Assembly: GCA_025677815.1 (NCBI GenBank)
Contig: JAIXMP010000018.1
Span: 186,001-250,000, forward strand
DNA length: 64,000 nt
Reading direction: 5' to 3'
DNA from: Phascolomyces articulosus
Taxonomy: Eukaryota > Mucoromycota > Mucoromycetes > Mucorales > Lichtheimiaceae
In this document: positions 37,401 through 48,100 of the stretch, piece after piece
Layout of the letters: each line of letters begins with the position of its first letter
How positions within the stretch are numbered: the stretch's first letter is position 1
Made by a program: the position numbers and the translations under genes
Notes under the pieces: generated by a model
Told to the model about the DNA's origin: nothing
What the model saw: the letters and a program-made list of their open reading frames with translations, nothing else
Databases searched by the model: none

Positions 37401-39054
37401 CTAATTCCAACCTTGTTCAAAACCAATACCACCATAATCCCACCACTGTTCTCCTTCTTTCATGGATTGAGTTTCCACAACATTGAATGCGACTTGAGCG
37501 GCCTTCAGCCATAAATCATCTTCAAATACATCATGGTAAAGAATCTGTCCCAAAGCAAGTGCACGGACAACTTTGATATAATGAGGTTCCTTGACACCCA
37601 GAGATTGTTGAATCACACCCAACCATAGGTTATCATTATTCTCACCTTGAACACAAGTAGCAACGGCAGTGGTTGGCTTGAAATTTTGTAGCGCCTCCAC
37701 ATTTAAGTTGGGACGACCACAACGGAGATAAAAGAGGAGCGTTTCTACCAAATGAGCACGAAGCAATTTTTCAGCTTCATCAGAGGTCAGATGAGCCAAG
37801 AGTGTATGTGCTGCGTGAATCGATGTCAAACAATGCATCAAGAAAAAGTCCATCTTGGTTTGCTGACCATGAATGCCTGTTGAAGCACACAATAACATGA
37901 CTTGGGTATAAAGTTCTCGTACACTTGATTGTGGATCTGTTATAAAATTTAATATATTATTAGTATCAAGATTGGATGATGTACATAGGAAACAAAATCG
38001 AGTTTTCACCATTTACCTTTATAATGCCATTGCGCTGCGTATTCACGTATAATCGAAATCACCTTTTCATTTGTAAAGATACCCATGGAAAAGTACTCGT
38101 CACCAAACTTGACAATATCATCAAAAATAGGATCCCATTTCATATTGGTAAGAATGGTTTCAATGGTCTGATTACCATTCATATTGTCGTGGCCGTCAGC
38201 TTGTGTATCCTTGTCTACCAGGAATGCAGCCAATGCATTGTCTTCACAAGCAGCCATAGCAAGACCTTCGGCTGCGACGTTAGGTAAATCAAACTCTATC
38301 GCGTAACCTAAATGGATGAGAGGATGAAAAATACCAGACAATGTACGTGCCAACATATCCATATTCTGGAGAACCCCTCGTCGAATGGCACCAATGATCC
38401 CATGTTTTTTTATATCTTTTTGAAAGAATATTAAATAACTTGTATAGGCATCACGATTACCCAATTCAGATTGATATGTTTCGAAAGTAATGGTACCGAT
38501 AGGATCTCGAAGTGGACGTTGATGCGATGCATGATCATCAAAAATAGTTTGTAGTCGCTCCTTGCTTGCACCAAACGCGTAGGCTGCCAAATAATGATGG
38601 ATCAAATGGCTAGATATTATAAGATTATATCATAATGATTTTAAAATGTAAGAGCAAAGAAATTGTATATATAAAATATATTATGCAATTGAATAGGAAA
38701 AAAGAGAAGAACATATTACTTGTGGTGGCCCTTGCTATTGGAAAAAATATCATATTCCTTATGATTCTTATTGATTAAAAAGTGCTTGGACAAATCAGGT
38801 CCAATAGGTGACCCTGGTAAGCGAATCACAAAAGACAAAGGGGATACTTGATTGGAAGAAGAGTTTTCTGTCATGATAGATAGAGTTGTTTTATCCGTTA
38901 AAAGATTATAATATTTTTTCAAAGTGTCACCGACACCTTCTTTTATATACATTTTTGGTTTTTGGTTTTCATCCAAAGAGGAATGAATATTTAACTGTGT
39001 TGAGAGGCTAATCTCCATTGGGAAAATACTCTCCTGTTCACTAATAAGGTACAT
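37401..39054 (-). CDS. Questin oxidase-like protein (DUF4243 family)
   Basis: Three exons (39054-38720, 38609-38017, 37936-37401) give 1464 nt, 487 aa. The family core is clear: NHLIHHYLAAYAFGAS with ERLQTIF, then SELGNRDAYTSYLIFFQKDI, and the signature HPLIHLGYAIEFDLPNVAAE with GLAMAA, as in GedK/AflY/MdpL-type Baeyer-Villiger oxidases that open anthraquinones or related polyketides. The conserved His pairs (HH and HPLIHLG) are present. The start at 39054 gives MYLISEQES; a second Met 13 codons later is an alternative. No polyketide synthase or tailoring enzyme is near, so this is not a visible cluster, and the substrate in this fungus is unknown; many fungi carry such proteins with no assigned role. 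Confidence 0.88.
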
Positions 39055-39541
39055 AGACGTTTGCCATGATAATGTATAGAACCTAGTAGGATTCTTACTT
39101 CATTCTTTTTCCCGAAAAACTGGGTGCGCTTCATCGGCTGTCTCTAGATTTCAGACCCAACTTAGTGCGGATGATCGGGCTAGGTTGCTGATTGGATATT
39201 TCATTGTCAAAAAGAATCATGCAAATTCTTTGGCTCTTCCCCAGTTTCATAAAACACTGGATATATACTTTATACACCCTTCCTTGTTTTTTTCATGCAC
39301 ACTGTTGGGGTACGGGTAAAAAAAACCCCTTTTTTGTCTTTATTTGCTGGTTCAAGCATAGATACAAACGGGTAAAAACAAACCCTTTTTTGAACGGCTC
39401 AACGTTTACATGTATATACAGGAAGAACAGACCCTTTCATTTTTGCTGCCTATTAACGCATAGTCCTCCATAAGATCTATCAATACGTAAAGTGTATTGT
39501 CAATGGGATAAGAAATAGTGTTGCTACTTTTTAATATTTTA
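39055..39541. other. Upstream region of the questin-oxidase-like gene
   Basis: Noncoding sequence between the gene start and the transposon. It ends with the TA target duplicate (39540-39541). A near-repeated motif GGGTAAAAA/CAAACCC occurs at 39310-39390. Confidence 0.5.
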
Positions 39542-39565
39542 CAGTCAACCCCCGCTTTTTGCACT
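39542..39565 (+). repeat. Left terminal inverted repeat of pogo-like element
   Basis: 24 bp from CAGTCAACCCCC to GCACT, identical to the reverse complement of the right end. Confidence 0.95.
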
Positions 39566-40602
39566 CCCGTTTTGTGCAGATTCTACGTTATTGCAACATT
39601 TTTTTTGGAATTGTTGTAAAAACATAAGAAAACTGCAAACTGCAAACTGCAACGCCATTCTGATCCAGTTTCTCCTTAATGGGGTAAAAATAATCCGGAA
39701 TTGTGCAACAAACATTGCATTATGTGATGATTGCACCTTATTGAGGTATAGTTTCGCAAACATATTTCCTTTATTATTATAGTTATTACAGCATTGTTCT
39801 ATTTATATGACATTATTACTACTTGTGGTATAGATAAGAATTAACGATAGAATTAATGACAAAGAGAGATGGAGACAGAAGAAGTCTTGTGAGAATCGAT
39901 ATAGATTTATTATAATGATCAAGATGATAATAAAGATAATTATATTCTAGTTTTACAAGTACAGTATTTATATATTTTCTTATCCATGCCACTTAATCAT
40001 TGATCATGGTAGTTTGTTAATATTGCATTTGTTTGATATAACGGATATATATTATAGGTAGTGTTTATGGTGATATAACACAACATGAGGAGAAATAATT
40101 ATATTTGTTGTACATATATATATTTGTTGACCATTAGTCATTGGATGATTATTATTACTTTTATGCTCTTACTCGTACAATGAGAAGTATGGTAGTATTT
40201 GTGTATTATTTGATAATTATTGTGTATAGGATATTATACCAGGATCATTATTATTGTATTATTATTGGAATGAGGATTATGTGAGGCAACCGATATTATT
40301 TATTTATATTATTATTTATTATTTGTGATAACACGATGTAGCAGAATCGGTGATAATATATATGAGAAGAAGTATGGATATGTAATTATGCCACACTACT
40401 ATTATAAATAATCATGGAAACTTTATACTATATCATAATATTATTATGAATCATGAGAACACCATACTATGAGTTTGTTCCTTTTATTTAAAAACAATTT
40501 CAATATTATACTTCTTCAAAGAAGTAGGAATCCAAAGATGATTGCCTGTTATATCTCTTTTTCATTAGCCCATCTCGAAGAGCGCGAAGATCTTTCTTGA
40601 CA

Positions 40603-42479
40603 TTATAATTTATCCTCTTCATCCAAAATTATCAATACCAAATTCAACCTTGATATTTTATCGTTAAGTGAAACAACCGGAATCTCTTCATTATCTCCCG
40701 ATGTGCATTCTTGACCGCTACTTTCCTTGGCAGTATCATCAGGCTCTCTTACCAGAGAAACAATTTCATCATCTGTCATAGGTGGCGGGGCAGCTTCACG
40801 TTCATATTCAGGATTGACAAGATTTTCATATTCTTGCTCGCTAAAGTCAACACCATATATATTGCCAACATGAGTCCGCAGGTGATCTTCAAGTTCTTCT
40901 TGTTGCAAATCAAAGCCTTCTTCAGTGAGTTCAGTGTCCAGAGCACTAAAGGCCATAGGCAATGCCTTATTAAAGCAATGCTTGACTGTTTCAGCAGGGA
41001 CATTGGACCAAGCAATACGCGCCCATTTCATGGCCATTAATATAGGTATTTTGAAAATCTGCCCATTATTTGTCACCAGTTGACGGTCTTGGCGAGCAAG
41101 GGTCTCTTCATAGACGACTCTTTGATATTTTAGATTACTATAAATAAAAAAATGTATATAAATACTCAAAGATAAATATCATACTGTTATGCAGGTATAT
41201 AGGAAAGTTATTAAAGTTAGAAACTCACTTGAAGTGTGCTTTAAACTATGGATAACACCAGCATCAAGCGGTTGAGCATGGGACGTTGTGTTAGGTGGTA
41301 AATAAATCAGCTCAATATTTTCAGGTTGATAACTACAGCGGTGTCCAGAAAAATTATCTAACAAAAGAGCAACCTTTCTTTTTGCATGGCTCATGGCGCG
41401 ATCAAATCGTCGTATATAAATCTTGAATATGTTACTAGTCATCCATGCTATTTTATTGGCATGATATTGACTGAATCCATATGATACAGCTATAAATATA
41501 TAAATATATTGACGATGAAAAATAAGTTTATTTGATCATTTATAAATAATGTAGTAATGTAATAATAGTATTATAATAGAATCGAATCTTTTGCTTAAAA
41601 TTTATGCATTAAAATATAATATATGAATAGACGATAATATATACCTGTTTTATTTTTTCCAAAACATGTAGGATGAATATGTTTACCAATAATTAAAAGT
41701 TCTCTGAAATCTGAACCATCCGCATTTACTGTAAGTGCGACTGTCATGCGGTTTTTGTCTTGTTTCATTCCTTCAATACGTCTTGTTCCAATGGTGGTCA
41801 ATGGTGTGTTGCAATAAAGCACTGCTGTCTCATCCATGTTGTATACATCACATGGTTTATATTTATGGAGTTTATGCTCAATAAGATATAAATCATCTTG
41901 TACAGTGGATATATCAATATTACCAGATTCACCATGGATTCTTATCTGACCAACATCAAATCGCTTACGGAATCTATCTTGCCAACCATTTGAGCCTTTG
42001 AATTCTCCAGGTGCATATCCAAGTCTCAATGAAAAGTTCTCGGCTGCGGCAGTAATAGCTTTCCAATTTAATGGAATATTCTTGTTCTCGCATTCCAACA
42101 TCCAAAGATAGACCGCCTCTTCGATATCCTTCAAAAGTTTAACACAAATAAAAATAAGTTCATGTAAAGCAATTTTATTATTTTATTATAAGTTATATCG
42201 TTTAATTAATATATTAAGGAGAAGATTGCTTACTGGGTACTTTCCATTGGATCGACGTGTCCCAACCTTACTATAATTATTAGAGGAATCGATTGGAATA
42301 TTGCGTTGTTTGCGTTTCAATAGTCTTGAAAATGTGGAGCGATTTGGGACTGGAGAGTTAGGATACAGGTCCTTAAATACTGCAATGAGATCTTTCAATT
42401 TCTTTGCCTTTCCAGATACAAATGATTCCCAAAGGGTATCTTCTTGTTCGACAGTAAATCTGACCAGGGTTTTAACCAT
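40603..42479 (-). CDS. pogo-like transposase (CENP-B HTH and DDE domain)
   Basis: Exons about 42479-42234, 42128-41645, 41489-41229 and 41137-40603. The start ATG (MVKTLVRFTVEQE) opens an N-terminal helix-turn-helix part (STFSRLLKRKQRNI). A CENP-B-type helix-turn-helix follows (NGWQDRFRKRFDV). The catalytic core shows the three acids: NMDETAVLY (first Asp), LLLDNFSGH (second), QPLDAGVI (third). The C-terminal part (MKWARIAWSNVPAETVKHCF) and an acidic tail are typical of pogo/Fot1/Tigger transposases. No stop or frameshift is seen; only the last intron is uncertain, because the best donor (GTGAGT at 41228) gives the wrong phase for the acceptor at 41138 and a weaker one (GTTTCT) fits. CENP-B and jerky proteins derive from this family. 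Confidence 0.85.
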
Positions 42480-42890
42480 AATAAAATCGTTGGAGAAAAA
42501 AGTACACAACTTAAACAAAAAATAATAATAATAAATATTTAGCACTTATATATAAGTTTTATTTATGTATTATCTAAAGCCTTTTATGTTGTCTTTAGTA
42601 TGTTACTCTCATAAAGTAAGATCATACTAAGATCGCGCAATTTCGATTCATATGATACTAATTGTTTTATCCAACATATAATGGCTTCACAATTGACAAT
42701 AATTCTTTATTATTATTGTTATCATTTATGTCATTCACCCTATATCTCACTTGTACGGTAATTCTTTATTTGGAAGATTACTTGTGTTACACACAGTATT
42801 GCGCCATCCTCTCTCACATATTTAAAATTAGTGCTCCTCCCGATTGTTGCAAAACCTCGCGAACTGCAACAAATTTTGAGAAATTCTCGA

Positions 42891-42914
42891 AGTGCAAAAA
42901 GCGGGGGTTGACTG
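42891..42914 (-). repeat. Right terminal inverted repeat of pogo-like element
   Basis: 24 bp, perfect inverted match to 39542-39565, followed by the TA duplicate. Confidence 0.95.
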
Positions 42915-42916
42915 TA

Positions 42917-43622
42917 TTGATTTTTGATTGCCCACACTATTACCGTATATCAAGCTTAGTAAAGGAACAATGGCCTGGAATACACTACTTCGGAAAAATG
43001 ATATATGGAAAACAATGACAGAAAACAACAACGATCCAACAGCTTTAAATATTAAAGCTGTAATTAAACGACATCGACAAACAACTCACGAAAAACGATG
43101 TGCACGCAAAAACTCTGTACTTATTAATGCCTGTCGAAGAACACTAGGTATTGATCCAATTCTATGGCTACCAATGTCACCACAAGAACGTGTTCTATGC
43201 ATTCATTATCGACTAGGATGGATCAATAATTATCAACAACAAGCATGCCCTAACTGTCATCAACCGACCCGTTTAACAAAAAATCATTTAATTAAATGTC
43301 TTGATGTCCATTCCTTTCTCTCCTTCTCCACTAATATTAAGGATCCAATCTCGTTTGTGCTTAACCGATTACCAAAATCACCTCCGACCTCATCTGCCAA
43401 ACGTACTTATCTCAATATAATATGGCCTAAGGTTTGCTATATATTATCACAAATGCACCGTACATGCCGATCAGAGCAATACCTCACCCCACTGCCACCA
43501 GTAGACCAATTTGGACGAGCGCTCCTAGTGTGGATCGAACCGCCTGCGAAACATTCCACATTACCAGCATCTATATAATATTATTCTTTTAACTATTAAA
43601 AAAAAAAAAAAAAAAAAAAAAA
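42917..43622 (+). mobile_element. 5'-truncated LINE (non-LTR retrotransposon), ORF2 3' end with A tail
   Basis: The frame at 42928-43578 is the C-terminal end of a LINE ORF2, past the reverse transcriptase. It has the zinc knuckle CPNC..H..C (CPNCHQPTRLTKNHLIKC) followed by DPISFVLNRLPKS and ends in IEPPAKHSTLPASI. A stop at about 43576 is followed 20 bp later by a run of 25 A (43598-43622), the retroposition tail. The reverse transcriptase and endonuclease domains are absent, so it is a dead 5'-truncated copy. It begins right at the border of the pogo-like element. Confidence 0.85.
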
Positions 43623-43778
43623 CTTCCTGATACCTCTTCCTTTAGCTCCATAATGTTTCCCACCACCCATAGAATAGTTACCCTCTGTTTCTTTTTCTCC
43701 CACCCTTTTATATATAACTTAGTAATCCCCTTCCTTTATATAACTCTTTGATCTGTATCCCCTTATTTTCGGTCGTAT

Positions 43779-43920
43779 ACCCACACCTTTTTCCTGCTGT
43801 CCTGCAGGTTTTTCAGAACTGAGCCTTGTGAACTGACGAGAGCCAGAAGCTGAAATCAGCGTGTGCTCATTTAATTTCGTCCTTAATAAAAATTTATAAT
43901 TTCAACGTATTGATTTTTGA
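43779..43920 (+). repeat. 142-bp direct repeat, copy 1
   Basis: Same as 45009-45150 with about a dozen substitutions, mostly in the first half; the last 75 bp are identical. Contains a hairpin CCTGC/GCAGG at 43793-43808 followed by TTTTT, a palindrome GCTGAAATCAGC, and a CTGACGAG..GAAA pattern (43833-43855). Confidence 0.95.
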
Positions 43921-43997
43921 AGGCTCTTTCCGTTTTTCAACACTTTTTCTGAAAAATTACCATAAGCAGTAGCGTTTCCAGCCACGCAATAGAAACT

Positions 43998-44408
43998 ATG
44001 GCGACACCCTCACCACTTGTATCATCTTGCTACTGTTCATGTGCCTTCAACAGGGACCACTACACTTTGTTATACACCAAACTTCAGAACTCTGAATCTC
44101 ACTGCCAACTCTACCGTCAGGCATACATCCAGTGCTCCAAAGAACTAGAACAATTACGAGAACGTATTGCTATCCTTGAACAGCATGTATATCAACAATC
44201 TACTATCAACCATGGATCAAAGACTTCTACTCATACAACAGAGCAGATAACAAAAAACTCAATTCCGCCAGGCACCTTCTCACCCCCACTGGAATCATAT
44301 CCCCAAATTAGTAATACTTACAACCAATATCGTCATCCAAAACATTCAGAATCCATTACTAGCCCGTATCGAAATCAACACCGGCATTGTCATCCGCAAC
44401 ATCTATAA
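43998..44408 (+). CDS. Gag-like ORF, first part (retroelement)
   Basis: 136 codons starting MATPSPLVSSCYCSC with a coiled-coil-like stretch (YIQCSKELEQLRERIAILEQ) and a Pro/His/Gln-rich tail. It overlaps the next frame by 22 bp. A third frame around 44340-44405 (LARIEINTGIVIRN) also looks coding, which suggests one original ORF broken by frameshifts. It starts 78 bp after direct repeat copy 1. Best guess: N-terminal part of the ORF1/Gag of a LINE family. Confidence 0.5.
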   Translation: MATPSPLVSSCYCSCAFNRDHYTLLYTKLQNSESHCQLYRQAYIQCSKELEQLRERIAILEQHVYQQSTINHGSKTSTHTTEQITKNSIPPGTFSPPLESYPQISNTYNQYRHPKHSESITSPYRNQHRHCHPQHL

Positions 44409-44950
44409 ATTCTGAAATCCACCCTCCCACTGACGAAGGCATAAATGAAATGGACGACCAAACTCATGATCAACATCCAACAATATCATCAGCAACACAG
44501 TTCTTCACGGAGCCTGTTCCGTTACACGACAGATTTAATTATATCTACTTGCCATGTAAACAACGCCGACCTCGAAAAGAAATCCGCAAGCTCCTCAAGT
44601 CATGTAGCATAAATACATCCCGAGTTCTAGACATCACGTTTCCGACAAAGAAAGTTTTAGGCATCTTATTACACTCTCACTACATACCGGAAGCCAGCCA
44701 ATGCTTCAGAAAAGCTGGTGTCAATATATTAACAACCTTCGATCCACTTAATCCAAATAATGTAAATGATACACGATACTCAACACTATCACTCCCTGAA
44801 AAAACAAAAATGTCTTATGAACTTCACCAAAACCGGTGCATACAAGCAATGCAGCACTGCGATCATAAATATCTTGGCCAGATAGCTGGAACCTTCCTAT
44901 CAAAAAATTGGATTACCAAGGATGATTATGACTCATTTGATTATGATTAA
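44387..44950 (+). CDS. Gag/ORF1-like protein of a retroelement
   Basis: 187 codons. The core YLPCKQRRPRKEIRKLLKSC, then RVLDITFPTKKVLGILLHSH, resembles the ORF1 RNA-binding part of non-LTR elements common in Mucoromycota, where a basic helix is followed by a beta strand pair. There is no zinc knuckle. The stop is 58 bp before direct repeat copy 2. No reverse transcriptase follows, so the element is non-autonomous or truncated. Confidence 0.55.
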   Translation: MSSATSINSEIHPPTDEGINEMDDQTHDQHPTISSATQFFTEPVPLHDRFNYIYLPCKQRRPRKEIRKLLKSCSINTSRVLDITFPTKKVLGILLHSHYIPEASQCFRKAGVNILTTFDPLNPNNVNDTRYSTLSLPEKTKMSYELHQNRCIQAMQHCDHKYLGQIAGTFLSKNWITKDDYDSFDYD

Positions 44951-45008
44951 TACAAACAGAATAGCTATACAAATCCCCATATTTATATTACCCTTTTTCT
45001 GTGGAGTT

Positions 45009-45150
45009 ACCCACACCTTTTTCCTGCCGCCCCGCAGGTTTTTCAGTACCAAACTTTGTGAGCTGACGAGAGCAAGAAGCTGAAATCAGCGTGTGCTCAT
45101 TTAATTTCGTCCTTAATAAAAATTTATAATTTCAACGTATTGATTTTTGA
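45009..45150 (+). repeat. 142-bp direct repeat, copy 2
   Basis: Second copy, 1230 bp after the first in the same orientation. The hairpin stem CCTGC/GCAGG is kept (45023-45038) while the loop differs (CGCCCC against TGTCCT), and CTGACGAG..GAAA is kept at 45063-45085. Confidence 0.95.
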
Positions 45151-48100
45151 AATTGTTTGGTGTTCAAAAATATCTTAATACGTAACTTTTCCTAAAACCG
45201 TATATTTTCTTAACAAAATCTCCCAAAAAAAAAAAGCCATGCACTCCATCCTCCATGAATGTCTCTGACTCATTCAAAGTGATAGTTTCGAACAAGTTAT
45301 AATACCAAACTCTATGTTAGATATTTTTTTGCACCTATGAGTTTATACACCTCTATTTGAATTGTATACTTAAAATGGGAAATTGGTCACAGCAATTTCA
45401 TTTGTGTCAAGGTAAGCTTATTTCTAAATAATGATGGTGATTATATCATTGAATGGCAACTTGAAAATAGATTGTTATTCAAATTATATATACACATGTG
45501 TGGGTGTCTATGTGCTTTTATTTGCCAAGTGCTAAAAACACAAGGAGTCTGGAATACAAATCACTTTGAAAAGAAAGGGTCCGAATATTCAATTTTATAT
45601 TTGACAAATAGATTGCGTGCAAATATACTACATTTAAATAGTTGAATATTATTCAATTTTTATTATTAGATCATGTATTTTAACTTGTAATCAGCAGAAG
45701 TTCGGTCTTATAGATGTCTAAAAATTGCGATCAGTAGATGGTGATTCATGCCAACAGCACATTATCCCTGGTAATGACCACAGCTTCACAAACACGCATT
45801 AATTGTATTAATGCATGAAATAAAATTATATCACTTAAAATACGTCCAAGTAATTTTTAATATCATTGCCAGGAAAAGAGGTACAAAATAGAGTCACATC
45901 TTGACCTCACCATACTTTGCATTGAAGGATTAAGAGCAACCCCAACAGTGGTACCTAAACTTGACTTATCTTAAATTTAAGTTATCCCAAAATTTTTATA
46001 AATCTAGGGTTACATTTAAGTCAGCCCTAAATTACTTTTTCTGCTGTGATACCATCGCCTTTTAATGGGGACAAAACAAATGCGACTTTGATACCACATC
46101 ATGTAAAAAAACTCTTTATTCTTATTTAATTATTTGATAGCGTGCTCGTTACGCTACATTATTGTCTATTTTCTTATTTCAGAATTGAAATCCGTACATT
46201 CCCATATTCGACTATGGATGAATTTCTTGGATTTCTGTAATTTGGATTTATGAAAAACTTTTACAAAGGAAACACAACAATGTCGCTATATATTAGGAAA
46301 TTGAGTATGGATAGACCACTCATCTTATTATCTTGTCATATATTATAATTAGCTTTTGCTTCCTTTGGCCACAAGAATTACTGTCAAGCATAAAAAAAAT
46401 GTGGCACTATTATTTGGACACTTCGAATGGATGTTGTTGTCGTTTTATAATTCAATCACCATTCGTATTCTAACATTTTCCTTCTTTCATTCCGGAAGAA
46501 TTCTACTTTTTTTTCTGTCGTACTGTTTATGGGTTTCTTCTGGAATGGTTCATAACTTGCAACCCTATTTACAACTTTCTATTTTTGAGAACAATAATGG
46601 ATGTTAAATCTACGAATCAACATTTTTTCATACATGTATACCTTTGAAGGAGCTGCTCAGCTTTGTGATATTTATCAAAGGCCTTTTTTAAAAACATATT
46701 TCTCAAACATAAGTATGAGTATCGAAAGAGTTTAAGGAGAAGGAAAAATATATTCAATAGCCAGATCTGTCATACCATGGAAAACTATTGCTATAAATAA
46801 TAGTTAGCACTTGAAAACTATATGAGCGGGATTTGTTATACATGTTATTATCATGCAGAGTTAATAACAAAGCATACCAACGATAGTCCGTACTAATAAT
46901 CAAGTTGTCGTTGCTTTTTACATCCTAATAGAAAAACGTTAAATTATCAACAACAGGATGGTAATACAAAGAAGACACCATATAGTAGTTTGTGGAAATA
47001 AATAGCTCTAACATTGACATTGTTGTTGTTTAATGAATGCTATGTAATCGTCGCTCTGAAGTATGTTAGCAGGAGGAATACAAATTCATCATGAATGTTA
47101 TATAACAATTTTGAAAATTAAGCGTATATTAACTTTTTACAGAAAAAAAAGCAATTCCACATCTGATTAAACAAACTGATATTGCTACTTGATAAAGAGA
47201 ATTGAATCCCTAATACACTGTCTTCCATTGAGTATAATATAGATATATATATAAGGTTCAGAGGATGAAGACTATCGATTAGGTAACAAACGCCAATAAC
47301 TCCGGAAATTATCGATATCCTACAATTTCATCAAAGGAAAGCAGCAAAGCTTTTCGACAATGATATCCTGTGTGTTTTTCTATGTTCATATTAATTTGGT
47401 GAAGTTATATAATAATTCTGTGAATATAGCTTTTAACATTGATTTCTTTATTAAGGATGAGAGTTATTTCTAGCCAACAATACATTGAGGTCAACTGGAA
47501 ACAATTTGAAATTCGGTACATACTTACTCGTTTAGCCATCAAAAGGCGCTCTCAACGCGGAAAACAATACAAATCATTATTTACACTTCCTATCGGGAGA
47601 AGAACAACAGATGAACTCTATGATCAAAAAAGAACACGCACGAGAACTCTTACGAACACGTAGATTATTTATCCTATCATACTAGTTACAATAAAATGAA
47701 AATGTGTGTATTGTGATAAAAAATAGAAAGAAACACTTTGCAATTACTCGTGCCCAAAAGATCATTACGACCTTATAATAGAACGACCTGGGGGAAAATC
47801 AAATTTCGATTTCCACAAAGGATGTTAGGAATTTTCTTAATGGTAATAATAATAACTTGTGGATATCTATCGGTTGGCAAAAATTCGCAATCCTGCTATA
47901 TTTCAGAAATCCATTCGGAAAATTCCTCTACAACTAACCGACGTAGTGAAATTGATTATAGTATATACACTATAATTTATTTATTATACCAAACAGCAGA
48001 AGAGTCAGAATCAATTAAAAATAAAATCAATAATGCTTATATTTTATGCTGCATAACTTAGCAATAATCATTCTCAAACCTAGAAAATACGTAACAAAAA

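Larger units (their letters stand above)
39542..42914. mobile_element. pogo/Tigger-like DNA transposon, apparently complete (3373 bp)
   Basis: Bounded by perfect 24-bp terminal inverted repeats starting CAGTCAACCCCCGC: left 39542-39565, right 42891-42914. Both ends are flanked by TA (39540-39541 and 42915-42916), the target duplication of the Tc1/mariner/pogo superfamily. It holds one transposase gene on the minus strand and about 1 kb of AT-rich noncoding DNA at the left. Near the left end the motif CTGCAAA is repeated (39634-39652). The intact ends and open transposase suggest a recent insertion. Confidence 0.93.

Noticed and set aside
43833..43855. Hammerhead ribozyme core (CTGACGAG..GAAA) as a real annotated ribozyme
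   Set aside because: Only a 3-bp stem II fits; I could not find stem III with the required UH cleavage site after GAAA, nor a conserved stem I in both copies. Kept only as a resemblance.
43779..45150. LTR retrotransposon with 142-bp LTRs
   Set aside because: The repeats do not start TG and end CA, there is no primer-binding site or polypurine tract, and no protease, integrase or reverse transcriptase lies between them.
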